This document shows, piece by piece, positions 43,570-52,878 of a stretch of 64,000 bases of DNA. Each line of letters opens with the position of its first letter. Position 1 is the stretch's first letter. The position numbers were made by a program, and so were the translations under genes. The DNA is from DAIDKA01 sp035503515 (GTDB taxonomy: Bacteria; Pseudomonadota; Gammaproteobacteria; Steroidobacterales; Steroidobacteraceae): positions 1-64,000 of the forward strand of contig DATJTJ010000073.1 in the NCBI GenBank assembly GCA_035503515.1. The letters are read 5' to 3'. The notes below the pieces were generated by a model. It saw nothing but the letters and a program-made list of their open reading frames with translations, ran no database searches and had not been told where the DNA came from.

Positions 43570-44004
43570 CTACTCGACGGTGATGGTGATCTTCTTCGAC
43601 ACCAGCGGCGGGCTGTGGGGGATGTGACTGGCATCGCCCATCACCAGCTGCAGCGTGTGCTTGCCGGGAGGCAACTTGGTCGCATCGAGCGTCACTTCGG
43701 TCTGCGCCTTGCCGTAATGCAGGATGTGATCGTCCGCAGGCAGCGGCACGCTCAGGTCAGAAGGCAAGGGCTGGTCGATCAGCAGATGGAAGTGACCGCT
43801 GTCGGGAGTCTTGTCGCCCGCGGGCGCCACGGCGATACCCTTGTGACCGAATTTGATGGTGACCGGGCTGGTGACCTTGGCGCCGGACTTCGGACTGATG
43901 ATGTAGATCCTGGCACCCTTCGGCCAGAAGTGGTCGTCGGCGGCGAGGGCGGCGGTGGTCGTGGCGGCGGCAAACAGCAAGGCGGCGAGAGCGAGGGTAC
44001 GCAT
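43570..44004 (-). CDS. DUF4399 periplasmic protein
   Basis: A 144-residue secreted protein: signal peptide of about 22 residues ending ALAAD, then a single beta-sandwich domain with KVTSPVTIKFGHKGIAVAPA and HFHLLIDQPLPSD, as in DUF4399. The histidines of GHFHLL could bind metal. The ATG at 44004 has AAGGAG seven bases upstream; an ATG 27 bases further upstream would add an unlikely leader. It ends three bases before dinB. Function unknown. Confidence 0.85.
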   Translation of the reverse strand: MRTLALAALLFAAATTTAALAADDHFWPKGARIYIISPKSGAKVTSPVTIKFGHKGIAVAPAGDKTPDSGHFHLLIDQPLPSDLSVPLPADDHILHYGKAQTEVTLDATKLPPGKHTLQLVMGDASHIPHSPPLVSKKITITVE

Positions 44005-44072
44005 GAGAGCTCCTTGGCGTGTGGGGCGCACAGCTTAGGCAGTATTGCGCGTGAAAGACAAACCGGGGGTAC

Positions 44073-46499
44073 TCAAGGGTTGCCGGCCGCCAGTTCGTGC
44101 GGCGCAAAATCGTCCACGCGCACGATCTGCATCACCTTGCGATCAAACTCGAGCAGCCGCGCCCCTTCGGTCTCGGTCAGTATTCCCGCGGCAACCGCCT
44201 GGGAAATGCGGCCCGGAAGATCCAGGGCGGTCACCCGCCCCGGCTTCACGCCCTCTTCCCGGATGCGCTTCTCCAGCACTTCGGCGGCATCGGCCAGTCC
44301 CAGCACCTCCTGCAGGAGCCCGAGCGGACTGCGCTCGTTGAGCGTGGTGTAGGCATGCACGCCCAGTCGCCGGCGCGACGGGGTGTCGGCCGTCACCAGT
44401 TCGGCGACCCGTCGCGACAGCCGGTCCGAGGGGGCGAAGTAGGTGAGGCCGCGGGGGAAGATCAGGAGCCGCATCAGCCCGGCCAGGAAGCGGTTCGGGA
44501 AATTGCGCAGGAAGCCGTGCAGCTGCTCCTGCGCGAAGTACAGCAGGTTGCGGCAGGCCCATTCCACGATCGGCAGGTCGGCTTCGGGACGACCCTGGTT
44601 GTCATAGTGCTTGAGGACCATCGAGGCCAGGTACATGGCGGAGAGGACATCCCCCAGGCGCGCGCTCAGCGACTCCTTCTTCTTGAGGTACCCGCCGAGG
44701 GTCAGCATCGCCACATCGACGGCGAAGGCGAACGAGGCGCTGAAGCGTTCGACATGCTGGAAGTAGCGGCGGGTCGGCCCGTGATCGGGCACGCCCCGCC
44801 AGCGCGCGAAGGTCAGCGCCATGATCAGCGAGCGCACCGCATTGGAGAGGGTGAAGCCGATGTGACCGAACAGCGCCGCGTCGAACTGCGCGACCGCGGC
44901 CCGCCGGTCCGGGTTGCGTGCCGCTTCCATTTCGCGGCGCACGTACGGATGGCAGCGGATCGCGCCCTGGCCGAAGATGATGAGATTGCGGGTGAGGATG
45001 TTCGCGCCCTCGACCGTGATGGCCACGGGCACCGTCTGGTAGCCGCGGGCCAGGTAGTTGTTCGGCCCCAGGCAGATGCCCTTGCCGCCGTGCACGTCCA
45101 TGGCATCGTTGGCGACCATGCGCCCCATCTCGGTGACGTGGTACTTGAGCATCGCGGAGGGCACGGAGGGTTTCTCGCCGCCATCGATGGCGCCGGCCGT
45201 GACCGATCGCGCGGCATCCATGGTGTAGGTGAGGCCGGTCATGCGGGCGAGGACCGCCTCCACGCCCTCGAAGCGCGCGATCGGCAGATTGAACTGCCGG
45301 CGCACGCGGGCGTAGGCGCCGGTCGCCCAGACGGCGGCCTTGGCGCTGCCGGTGGTGTTGGACGGCAGCGAGATGCAGCGGCCGACCGAAAGCTGCTCGA
45401 CCAGCATCCGCCAGCCCTGGCCCGCCATGGCCGCGCCACCCACCAGGCAACTGAGCGGCACGAACACGTCCCGGCCCTCGATCGGGCCGTTCTGGAACGG
45501 GATGTTCAGCGGGAAATGGCGGCGGCCGATGGAGATGCCCGCGGTCTCGCGCGGGATGAGCGCGACCGTGATCCCGAGGTCGGTGCGCTCGCCGAGCAGG
45601 CGCTCCGGATCGAACATGCGGAAGGCGAGGCCGATGACCGTGGCGATGGGCGCCAGGGTGATGTAGCGCTTGGCGAAGTTCAGTCTCAGGCCGAGGATTC
45701 CCTGCTCCCGGCACACGATTCCCGTGTCCGGCACCGAGGCCGCATCCGACCCGGCGCGCGGCCCGGTCAGTGCGAAGCACGGAATCTCCTCCCCGCGGGC
45801 GAGCCGCGGCAGGTAGTAGTCCTTCTGCTCCCGGGTGCCGTAGTGATTGAGCAGTTCCGCCGGCCCCAGGGAATTCGGGACGGCGACGATCGAGGAACAG
45901 GTGGTGCTGCGGCTGGCGATTTTCGCAAGCACGCAGGAGTGCGCGTAGGCCGAGAATTCCAGGCCGCCGTAGGCCTTCGGGATGATCATCGCGAAGAAGC
46001 CCCGCGAGGTGAGGAACGACCAGACCTCGGGCGGCAGGTCGGCGCGGCGGTGGGTGATGTCCCAGTCATCCAGCATCGCGCACAGCTCCTCGCAGGGGCC
46101 GTCGAGGAAGGCCTGTTCGGCCTGCGAGAGCTGCGGGGGCCGGGCGCTCAGCAGCTTCTGCCAGCGCGGGGCGCCCGTGAACAGTTCACCGTCCCACCAC
46201 ACGGTGCCCGCCTCCAGCGCCTCCTTCTCCGTCTGCGACATCGAGGGCAGCAGCCGCCGGTAGGATTTGAGGAACGGACCGCTGATCAGCGCGCGGCGCA
46301 GGGGCCGCACCGTGAGCAGCCACAGCAGCGCGGTGAGCGCCCAGAGGATCGCCTTCCAGGTGGGTGCCGGTGGGGCGAGGAAGCAGTACAGCAGCAGCAG
46401 CACGGTGAGCGTGCCGCAGAACACGACCAGGCCCCGGCGCAGGTAGGTCAGGCCGACGACCGCCGCCAGGAACAGGACCGTGAGGATGGCGCCGTACAT
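44073..46499 (-). CDS. fadE: Acyl-CoA dehydrogenase FadE
   Basis: The first enzyme of fatty-acid beta-oxidation, oxidising acyl-CoA to enoyl-CoA with FAD. The 808-residue length, two N-terminal membrane helices (about residues 2-23 and 26-43) and the C-terminal DUF1974-type extension are typical of the FadE group. Family segments include FFAMIIPKAYGGLEFSAYAH, CFALTGPRAGSDAASVPD and MDVHGGKGICLGPNNY. Its ATG overlaps the mdh stop by one base, so it is probably translated with mdh. Confidence 0.96.
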   Translation of the reverse strand: MYGAILTVLFLAAVVGLTYLRRGLVVFCGTLTVLLLLYCFLAPPAPTWKAILWALTALLWLLTVRPLRRALISGPFLKSYRRLLPSMSQTEKEALEAGTVWWDGELFTGAPRWQKLLSARPPQLSQAEQAFLDGPCEELCAMLDDWDITHRRADLPPEVWSFLTSRGFFAMIIPKAYGGLEFSAYAHSCVLAKIASRSTTCSSIVAVPNSLGPAELLNHYGTREQKDYYLPRLARGEEIPCFALTGPRAGSDAASVPDTGIVCREQGILGLRLNFAKRYITLAPIATVIGLAFRMFDPERLLGERTDLGITVALIPRETAGISIGRRHFPLNIPFQNGPIEGRDVFVPLSCLVGGAAMAGQGWRMLVEQLSVGRCISLPSNTTGSAKAAVWATGAYARVRRQFNLPIARFEGVEAVLARMTGLTYTMDAARSVTAGAIDGGEKPSVPSAMLKYHVTEMGRMVANDAMDVHGGKGICLGPNNYLARGYQTVPVAITVEGANILTRNLIIFGQGAIRCHPYVRREMEAARNPDRRAAVAQFDAALFGHIGFTLSNAVRSLIMALTFARWRGVPDHGPTRRYFQHVERFSASFAFAVDVAMLTLGGYLKKKESLSARLGDVLSAMYLASMVLKHYDNQGRPEADLPIVEWACRNLLYFAQEQLHGFLRNFPNRFLAGLMRLLIFPRGLTYFAPSDRLSRRVAELVTADTPSRRRLGVHAYTTLNERSPLGLLQEVLGLADAAEVLEKRIREEGVKPGRVTALDLPGRISQAVAAGILTETEGARLLEFDRKVMQIVRVDDFAPHELAAGNP

Positions 46500-47479
46500 T
46501 ATCCCAGCAGGTCTTTGACGCCCTCGCGCTCTTCCTTCAGCTCGTTCTGCGTGACGGTCATGCGCTTGCGGCTGGCCTCATCGACGGCCAGGCCCTGCAC
46601 GATCTGGTACTCGCCGTTGCGGCAGGTCACGGGATAGGAATAGATGAGCCCTTCGGGAATGCCGTAGCTGCCATCCGACGGCACGCCCATGCTGACCCAG
46701 TCGCCTTCGGCGGTGCCCAGTGCCCAGGTGCGCACGTGATCGAGCGCCGCGGAGGCGGCGGAGGCCGCCGAGGAGGAACCGCGCGCCTTGATGACGGCCG
46801 CGCCGCGCTGCTGCACGACCGGAATGAAGGTCTCGTCCAGCCACTTCTGGTCCACGAGACCCTTCGCCGGCTTGCCGCCGACCGTGGCATGGCTCACGTC
46901 CGGGTACTGGGTCGCCGAGTGGTTGCCCCAGATGATCATCCTGCGGATCTGGTTGATGTGGGTGCCGGTCTTGAGGGCCAGCTGCGCCAGCGCGCGGTTG
47001 TGGTCCAGGCGCGTCATGGCCGTGAAATTGCGGGGGTTGAGGTCGCGCGCGTTGGCGCGGGCGATGAGCGCATTGGTGTTGGCCGGGTTGCCGACGACCA
47101 GCACCTTGACGTTGCGGTCCGCGGCTTCGTTCAGCGCCCTGCCCTGAGCGGAGAAGATCTGGGCGTTGGCCAGCAGCAGATCCTTGCGCTCCATGCCGGG
47201 TCCGCGGGGACGGGCCCCGACCAGCATCGCCGCATTGCAGTCCCGGAAGGCCACCCCGGCATCGTCCGTGGCGACGACCTTGTTCAGGGTCGGAAAGGCG
47301 CAATCGTCCAGCTCCATCACCACGCCCTGCAGGCCGGGCAGCGCCTGGGGAATCTCCAGCAGGTGCAGGTTGACCGGCTGGTCCGCGCCGAACATCTGGC
47401 CGGAGGCCACCCGGAACGCCAGGGCGTAGCCAATCTGGCCGGCGGCGCCGGTGATCGCGACATTCAAAGCTTGCTTCAT
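46499..47479 (-). CDS. mdh: Malate dehydrogenase
   Basis: Oxidises malate to oxaloacetate with NAD. The N-terminal motif is VAITGAAGQIGYALAFRVAS, the catalytic region has LDHNRALAQLA and the active-site His in IIWGNHSATQYPDV. The 326-residue form begins at the ATG at 47479, which has GGAG seven bases upstream; a GTG 12 bases earlier is less likely. It belongs to the long (330-residue) mdh type with cytosolic eukaryote-like features found in many proteobacteria. Confidence 0.97.
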   Translation of the reverse strand: MKQALNVAITGAAGQIGYALAFRVASGQMFGADQPVNLHLLEIPQALPGLQGVVMELDDCAFPTLNKVVATDDAGVAFRDCNAAMLVGARPRGPGMERKDLLLANAQIFSAQGRALNEAADRNVKVLVVGNPANTNALIARANARDLNPRNFTAMTRLDHNRALAQLALKTGTHINQIRRMIIWGNHSATQYPDVSHATVGGKPAKGLVDQKWLDETFIPVVQQRGAAVIKARGSSSAASAASAALDHVRTWALGTAEGDWVSMGVPSDGSYGIPEGLIYSYPVTCRNGEYQIVQGLAVDEASRKRMTVTQNELKEEREGVKDLLG

Positions 47480-47584
47480 GACGGGCTCCACGGAAGGTGA
47501 CCGCCGATTCTACCGGGCCGGCCCGGACCGTGGGCCTGGGCAGGCCCCCTTCGGATCCGTGAACTGCATCTCACGTGTTGGGGC

Positions 47585-47614
47585 TTGACACATAGGTAGT
47601 GTTGTAGTTATATA
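47585..47614 (+). promoter_or_regulatory. Strong sigma70 promoter of the GntR/ABC operon
   Basis: A perfect TTGACA at 47585-47590, an 18-base spacer and TATATA at 47609-47614 (or TTATAT with 17). The AT-rich stretch stands out against the surrounding GC-rich DNA. It lies 60 bases upstream of the small leader gene. The -10 is inside a perfect palindrome, so the promoter is probably repressed by the GntR protein. Confidence 0.75.
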
Positions 47615-47618
47615 TAAC
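47607..47618. promoter_or_regulatory. Palindromic operator candidate for the YtrA-type GntR regulator
   Basis: GTTATATATAAC is a perfect 12-base palindrome covering the -10 element. GTGTT at 47600-47604 and AACAC at 47616-47620 also form an inverted pair around it. AT-rich palindromes of this form are typical GntR sites. Position over the promoter fits autorepression. Confidence 0.5.
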
Positions 47619-47674
47619 ACCAAGACGACCGGCCAGGCAGGGTGCCTCCCGGCGGCGATGGAAGGAGAAGGGAT

Positions 47675-47857
47675 ATGAACGCGAATACGGTGAACCTCAA
47701 GATCCTGGTCTGCGCGCTGATCGCGATGGCCCCGAATGCGCTGCTGATCCATGCGCTGAACGTGACGACCAAGGAGGCCCAGACCATCGGTCAGACCTCT
47801 CCCACGTCCGAGCACGCGGTGGACTCGTCAACGGCTGCCACTGTTCTGGTAGATTAG
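47675..47857 (+). CDS. Small 60-residue hydrophobic protein ahead of the GntR gene
   Basis: A 60-residue protein with one hydrophobic segment (LKILVCALIAMAPNALLIHAL) and a polar, Ser/Thr-rich C-terminus. GAAGGAGAAGG precedes the ATG, a very good ribosome binding site, and the strong promoter lies just upstream. It ends 37 bases before the GntR gene. It may be a small membrane protein of the ABC system or a leader; no family is recognised. Confidence 0.65.
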   Translation: MNANTVNLKILVCALIAMAPNALLIHALNVTTKEAQTIGQTSPTSEHAVDSSTAATVLVD

Positions 47858-47894
47858 AACGCTACTAGCCCGACACGGGCGTCTCGGAGCGTTC

Positions 47895-48302
47895 ATGGAC
47901 CCGCAGTGGGAAGACAGTGTGCCGATATACCGGCAACTGCGGGACCGGGTGGTCGCGATGATTCTGGACGGGATCCTCAAGGAGGGCGACGCCTTGCCAT
48001 CGGTGCGCAGCGTCGCCTCCGAATTCCGCCTCAACCCGCTGACCGTCCTCAAGGGGTATCAGCAACTTGTCGACGAGCATCTCGTCGAGAAGCGCCGCGG
48101 ACGCGGCATGTTCGTCAGCAGTGGCGCCGGTGCCGCCCTGCTCAAGGACGAGCGCCAGCGCTTCCTCGAGGACGACTGGCCCAAGATCCACGCCACGATC
48201 GTGCGCCTGGGACTCTCCGCCCCCGACCTGCTCGGCGGCAGTCCCGCCAAGTCTGCATCCCCTGGAACATTACCGGACACGAACGATGACGGCAGTCATT
48301 GA
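47895..48302 (+). CDS. GntR-family transcriptional regulator, YtrA type
   Basis: A 135-residue regulator. The winged helix covers residues 8-78 (PIYRQLRDRVVAMIL, LPSVRSVASEFRLNPLTVLK, KRRGRGMFV). A short two-helix C-terminal part follows, without the large effector domain of other GntR groups, as expected for YtrA. Such regulators repress their own ABC operon. It overlaps the ATPase gene by 17 bases, which is strong evidence for one transcript. Confidence 0.92.
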   Translation: MDPQWEDSVPIYRQLRDRVVAMILDGILKEGDALPSVRSVASEFRLNPLTVLKGYQQLVDEHLVEKRRGRGMFVSSGAGAALLKDERQRFLEDDWPKIHATIVRLGLSAPDLLGGSPAKSASPGTLPDTNDDGSH

Positions 48303-49137
48303 GGCCCGCGGGCTGTCCAAGTCCTATGGGTCCAATCGGGCGCTCGACGATGTGACCTTCAGCGTCGCCCCGGGGCGCATCGTCGGCATGATCGGCGCCA
48401 ACGGTGCCGGCAAGACCACGGCCCTGAAGGCCATTCTCGGCCTGACCAGCTTCAAGGGCGACCTCACGGTGCTCGGCCGCAATCCGCGCACGCAGCGCAA
48501 TGACCTGATGCGCGACGTCTGCTTCGTCGCCGACGTGGCAGTGCTGTCGCGATGGCTCAAGGTCAGCCAGGCGCTCGATTTCGTCTCCGGCGTCCATCCG
48601 CGGTTCAACCGGCAGCGCGCCGAGGAATTCCTGCGGCACACCGACCTGAAGATGAACAGCCGCGTGCGCGAGCTGTCGCGGGGCATGGTGACGCAGCTGC
48701 ACCTCGCGCTGATCCTGGCCATCGACGCGCGGCTGCTGGTGCTGGATGAGCCCACGCTCGGGCTCGACCTGCTGTACCGGCGGCAGTTCTACGACACCTT
48801 GCTGAACGACTACTTCGACAAGGAGCGCACCATCCTGCTCACCACCCACCAGGTGGAGGAGATCGAGCACCTGCTCACCGACGTGCTGTTCCTGCGGCAT
48901 GGCCGGGTGACCCTGGCGGCCCCGGTGGAGACCCTCGCCGAGCAGTACGTGCAGCTGACCGTCGGGCCGGCGGAAGTCGCCGCCGCGCGCTCGCTGCGGC
49001 CGTTCTACGAGCGGGAGATCTTCGGCCGCACGGCCATGTTCTTCGAAGGCCAGACCCACGAGACCCTGGCCCAGCTGGGGGATGTGCGCACGCCCTCGAT
49101 CGCCGACCTGTTCGTGGCGAAGATGCAGGCGGCATGA
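48286..49137 (+). CDS. ABC transporter ATP-binding protein
   Basis: A 283-residue nucleotide-binding subunit. Walker A is GANGAGKTT near residue 37, the signature is degenerate (ELSRGMVTQLHLAL), Walker B is LLVLDEPTLGLD, and the H-loop is in LTTHQVEEI. The C-terminal 70 residues have a small accessory domain. The ATG at 48286 lies within the GntR gene; the permease gene overlaps its end by four bases. Exporter of an unknown compound, perhaps an antibiotic or lipid. Confidence 0.93.
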   Translation: MTAVIEARGLSKSYGSNRALDDVTFSVAPGRIVGMIGANGAGKTTALKAILGLTSFKGDLTVLGRNPRTQRNDLMRDVCFVADVAVLSRWLKVSQALDFVSGVHPRFNRQRAEEFLRHTDLKMNSRVRELSRGMVTQLHLALILAIDARLLVLDEPTLGLDLLYRRQFYDTLLNDYFDKERTILLTTHQVEEIEHLLTDVLFLRHGRVTLAAPVETLAEQYVQLTVGPAEVAAARSLRPFYEREIFGRTAMFFEGQTHETLAQLGDVRTPSIADLFVAKMQAA

Positions 49138-50045
49138 ACACCCCGGAGCCCATTGACACCCCGGTCGCCGAACGGCATCCGCCGGTGCTGCGCACGCTCA
49201 TCCGCCGCGAATTCTGGGAACACCGGGCACTGTGGATCGCACCGCTGTCGGTCGCGGTGCTGCTGCTGGTGCTCGCCATCATCGGCAAGGTCAGCTTCGA
49301 CTCGAGTCTCGCGGCGCTGCCCGAGCAGCGCCGGGCGCTGTTCCGCGTCTCGATCTCGTACGCGGCCATCCCGCAGTTCGTGACCCTGGGGTTCATGATG
49401 CTGATCTACGCCGGGGACTGCCTGTACACCGAGCGCAAGGACCGCAGCATCCTGTTCTGGAAGTCGATGCCCGTCTCCGATGCCCTGACGGTGCTCGCCA
49501 AGGTGCTGGTGGTCATGGTGATCGTGCCGCTCGGGGTGTACGTGGTCTCCGCCATCACGACCCTGCTGATGTCCGGCATCTACGTGGTGCGCGCCTGGCA
49601 GGACCATGCGGGCGAGGTCTTCTGGGACGCCGGCACCTGGCTTCGGGTCCAGGGCGTCACCCTCGCGGCCGTACTGGCGGGGGTGCTGTGGTACGCGCCC
49701 CTGACCGCCTACCTGATGCTGCTGTCGGCCTGGGCACGGCGCAGCGTGTGGCTGTGGGTGTTCCTGCCGCCGGTGATCCTGATGATGGTCGAATGGTTTG
49801 CACTGCACTCCACCCACGTGATGGACCTGCTGTGGTACCGGATGGGCCGCGTGTTCGCCAACGGCGGCCCGGCGCTCCCCGGCTACGGCGATGCCGGCGC
49901 GCAGCACTGGACGCTGAACCTGCTGTTCGTGAACGTGAATCCGTTCCCGGTATTCATGAACGTGGACCTGTGGCTCGGGGTGCTCCTGGCCGCGCTGTTG
50001 ATTGTCGCGACCATCCGCATCAGGCAGTATCGGGACGATACCTGA
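49134..50045 (+). CDS. ABC-2 type permease of the GntR-controlled transporter
   Basis: A 303-residue protein with six membrane helices (about 37-55, 78-98, 120-145, 180-200, 210-230, 275-295). Between helices 2 and 3 is DCLYTERKDRSILFWKSMPV, the typical ABC-2 cytosolic loop with the coupling motif. It overlaps the ATPase gene by four bases (ATGA). It is the last gene of the GntR operon, and the MlaE-like gene follows after 16 bases or so. Confidence 0.88.
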   Translation: MNTPEPIDTPVAERHPPVLRTLIRREFWEHRALWIAPLSVAVLLLVLAIIGKVSFDSSLAALPEQRRALFRVSISYAAIPQFVTLGFMMLIYAGDCLYTERKDRSILFWKSMPVSDALTVLAKVLVVMVIVPLGVYVVSAITTLLMSGIYVVRAWQDHAGEVFWDAGTWLRVQGVTLAAVLAGVLWYAPLTAYLMLLSAWARRSVWLWVFLPPVILMMVEWFALHSTHVMDLLWYRMGRVFANGGPALPGYGDAGAQHWTLNLLFVNVNPFPVFMNVDLWLGVLLAALLIVATIRIRQYRDDT

Positions 50046-50061
50046 TGTTCCCCAACCTTCC

Positions 50062-51177
50062 GTGTACCTGGAAAGCCGCCGCACAGCGCAGGGCATCGAA
50101 CTCCACCTGACCGGCTCCTGGCGCGTCACCCACCTCGACGCACTGGAGCGCGAACTCGCGGCCGTCCCCTGCGGCGGCGGCGAGCACATCCTGATCGATG
50201 CGGCCGCGGTCGAGGCGCTCGACCTGTCGGCGAGCCTGAAGCTGCGCGATTTCCTGGGGCGCGCCGCCGCTGCCGGCGCCAGCGTCGAGTTCGCGGGTGC
50301 GCCCCCCGAGCAGCTGGCGTTGATCGCATCGGTCGGCGCCGCGCCCGCCGCGCATCCGGGCTTGCCCGGGCCGCACCACATCGAAGAGCCGGTCGAGGCC
50401 CTCGGGCGACGGGTGGTCGGCGGCTGGGACGACCTGGTGAGCGGCCTCGCCTTCCTGGGCCGCATCGCGGTGACCGCGTTCGGGGCGTGGTGCGCGCCGC
50501 GGCGGCTGCGGCCGATCTCGATCGCGCGACATATCTACGACACCGGCATCACCGCCATACCGATCGTGACGCTGATCGCGTTCCTGATCAGTGTCATCGT
50601 GGCGTACATGAGCGCGCAGCAGCTGGCGCGCTTCGGCGCGGAGCTGTTCGTCGTAGACCTGGTGACGATCGGCGTGCTGCGCGAACTGGGCGTGCTGCTG
50701 ACGGCCATCATCGTCGCCGGCCGCTCCGGCAGCGCATTCGCGGCCGAAATCGGCGCCATGCACCTGAATGCCGAGGTCGACGCCCTGCGGGCCATCGGCG
50801 TGGATCCCTTCGAGGCGCTGGTGCTGCCGCGCGTGCTCGGTCTCACCATCGCCCTGCCGCTGCTGGCCGTGATCGCCGATGCGGTGGGTCTGACCGGCGG
50901 GGCACTGCTGTGCAGGTACCTGCTGGATATCCCCCTGCCGCAGTACCTGACGCGCATGAACGAGGCCATCGCGCCGACCACCTTCTGGGTGGGCGTGGTG
51001 AAGGCGCCGGTGTTCGGCATGCTGATCGGCCTGGCGGGCACCTACCGCGGCATGCAGGTGCGCGGCTCGTCGCGGGAGCTGGGCCGGCTGACCACGGTCG
51101 CCGTGGTGCAGGCCATCTTCGTGGTACTGCTGGCCGATGCGCTGTTTGCCGTGCTGTTCATGGCCATGGACATCTGA
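50062..51177 (+). CDS. MlaE-family permease fused to an N-terminal STAS domain
   Basis: About 371 residues. An N-terminal STAS domain (residues 1-95, GIELHLTGSWRVTHLDALER and ILIDAAAVEALDLSASLKL) takes the place of separate MlaB. A membrane region of about six helices has the MlaE motif FAAEIGAMHLNAEVDALRAI. The start is uncertain: GTG at 50062 has no clear ribosome binding site and TTG at 50002 would overlap the permease gene. It joins directly with the ATPase gene (TGATG). Role: retrograde or anterograde phospholipid traffic across the envelope. Confidence 0.92.
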   Translation: MYLESRRTAQGIELHLTGSWRVTHLDALERELAAVPCGGGEHILIDAAAVEALDLSASLKLRDFLGRAAAAGASVEFAGAPPEQLALIASVGAAPAAHPGLPGPHHIEEPVEALGRRVVGGWDDLVSGLAFLGRIAVTAFGAWCAPRRLRPISIARHIYDTGITAIPIVTLIAFLISVIVAYMSAQQLARFGAELFVVDLVTIGVLRELGVLLTAIIVAGRSGSAFAAEIGAMHLNAEVDALRAIGVDPFEALVLPRVLGLTIALPLLAVIADAVGLTGGALLCRYLLDIPLPQYLTRMNEAIAPTTFWVGVVKAPVFGMLIGLAGTYRGMQVRGSSRELGRLTTVAVVQAIFVVLLADALFAVLFMAMDI

Positions 51178-51953
51178 TGGCGCCGCGCGTCGAAGTGCGG
51201 GGCCTGGTGAACCGCTTCGGCAGCCAGGTGGTGCATGACGGGCTGGACATGACCGTCGAGCCGGCCGAGATCTTCGGCATCGTCGGCGGCTCGGGCGCCG
51301 GCAAGTCGGTGCTGCTGCGAAGCATCCTCGGCCTGCAGCAGCCGATCGCCGGCAGCGTGCGCCTGAACGGCGTCGACGTGACCGGCATGACGCGCCGCGA
51401 GCTGCGGGCGGTGAAGGCCGGCTATGGGGTCACGTTCCAGGAGGGGGCCCTGTTCAGCGCCCTGACCGTGCGCCAGAACGTGCAGCTGCCGATGCTCGAA
51501 TACCTGAAGCTCTCGGACGGCGACCTGGACGAGCTCGCCATGCTGAAGGTGCGCCTGGTGGGACTGCCCGCGGAAGCCGCGGACAAGTTCCCCGCCCAGC
51601 TCTCCGGCGGCATGATCAAGCGCGCCGCGCTGGCGCGGGCGCTGGCCCTGGACCCGCAGCTGCTGTTCCTGGACGAACCGACCGCCGGGCTGGACCCGAT
51701 CGGCGCCGCGGCGTTCGACGAACTGCTGCTGTACCTGCATCGGCACCTGCACCTGACGGTGGTCATGATCACCCACGATCTGGACACGATCTTCCGTACC
51801 TGCAATCGTGTCGGGGTGATCGTCGACCAGCGCATGGTGAGCGATACCCTCGAGGGCATCATGGGCAACCCGCACCCCTGGATCCAGGCGTACTTCCACG
51901 GCGTGCGGGCCCGCGGCTACGGCGCGCGCGCCGGAGGAACCGATGGAGCGTGA
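51177..51953 (+). CDS. MlaF-like ABC ATPase of the MCE lipid transporter
   Basis: A 258-residue ATPase with Walker A GGSGAGKSVLL near residue 38, signature QLSGGMIKRAALARAL, Walker B LLFLDEPTAGLD and H-loop ITHDLDTI. The MlaF pattern QEGALFSALTVRQNVQLP is present. It starts at the stop of the MlaE gene (TGATG) and its end overlaps the MCE gene by 11 bases. With its neighbours it powers lipid movement. Confidence 0.94.
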   Translation: MAPRVEVRGLVNRFGSQVVHDGLDMTVEPAEIFGIVGGSGAGKSVLLRSILGLQQPIAGSVRLNGVDVTGMTRRELRAVKAGYGVTFQEGALFSALTVRQNVQLPMLEYLKLSDGDLDELAMLKVRLVGLPAEAADKFPAQLSGGMIKRAALARALALDPQLLFLDEPTAGLDPIGAAAFDELLLYLHRHLHLTVVMITHDLDTIFRTCNRVGVIVDQRMVSDTLEGIMGNPHPWIQAYFHGVRARGYGARAGGTDGA

Positions 51954-52878
51954 AGCGAACTACGCGGCCGTGGGCGCCTTCGTGCTGCTCATCACCGCCA
52001 TGGCGGGCCTGTTCGTGTACTGGTACACCGACGCGCGCGAGCACCGCGATTTCACCCGCTACGAGGTCTACTTCGATGGCAGCGTCAGCGGCCTGACCCC
52101 GGGCGCGCCGGTGCGCTATCTCGGCGTGAACGTCGGCCGGGTGGTGTCGATGTACATCGACCACCGCAACGCGAGCCGCGTGCAGGTGATCGTCGACATC
52201 GACTCCGCGACCCCGATCTCGGACCAGTCCGTCGCCGAACTGTCGCAGCAGGGCGTCACCGGCGTGCTGTTCATCGACCTGCTGCGCAACGCCCCCAACA
52301 AGCCGCTGCTGGAATCGGTGCCGAGCGAGCGCTATCCGGTCATCCGCTCCTCGCGCTCCAACATCGATCTGCTGCTCGCGAGCCTGCCGGAGATGGTGGG
52401 TCGCGCCACCGAGGTGCTGGGCCGCGTCGACCGGCTGCTCAACGAGGACAACCTGGATTCCATCTCGCATGCGTTCGCGAACCTGGACCACACCACGCGC
52501 GATCTGCCGCCGACGCTGCACGACCTGCGGGCGCTGATCGCCGACCTGCACGAAACCTCGGAAGAGTTCCGCGCGACGGCCGCCAGCGTCCGCGGCGTGA
52601 CGGATGCCGCGGGCCCGCAGCTGCGCGATGCGGTGAACCACATCGCCGTGGTCGCGCAGCAGCTGAGCGATGCCACCTCTAACCTCGATCAGATGATCCG
52701 CGACAACCGCAGCGACGTGCGCGCCTTCACCCGTGACAGCCTGCCGCAGGTGCAGCGGCTGCTCGGCGACAGCCGCGCCGCCGTCGGCGAGGTGCGCGAG
52801 CTGGCGCACAGCCTGCGCGAGAATCCCTCGCAGCTGCTGTTCGAGAAGCCGGACCAGGGAGTGGCGATTCCCCCATGA
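51943..52878 (+). CDS. MCE (MlaD/PqiB-type) domain protein
   Basis: A 311-residue membrane-anchored periplasmic protein. One N-terminal helix (about residues 8-27) precedes a single MCE domain with VYFDGSVSGLTPGAPVRYLG and GRVVSMYID. A long helical region follows. It is the substrate-binding ring subunit of the lipid transporter. It overlaps the lipoprotein gene by four bases. Confidence 0.93.
   Translation: MEREANYAAVGAFVLLITAMAGLFVYWYTDAREHRDFTRYEVYFDGSVSGLTPGAPVRYLGVNVGRVVSMYIDHRNASRVQVIVDIDSATPISDQSVAELSQQGVTGVLFIDLLRNAPNKPLLESVPSERYPVIRSSRSNIDLLLASLPEMVGRATEVLGRVDRLLNEDNLDSISHAFANLDHTTRDLPPTLHDLRALIADLHETSEEFRATAASVRGVTDAAGPQLRDAVNHIAVVAQQLSDATSNLDQMIRDNRSDVRAFTRDSLPQVQRLLGDSRAAVGEVRELAHSLRENPSQLLFEKPDQGVAIPP

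Noticed and set aside
40762..44352. A plus-strand open frame of almost 1200 codons opposite gspA, dinB and fadE
   Set aside because: It is antisense to well-recognised genes, has low-complexity composition and no domain. Long antisense frames are normal in DNA of this GC content.
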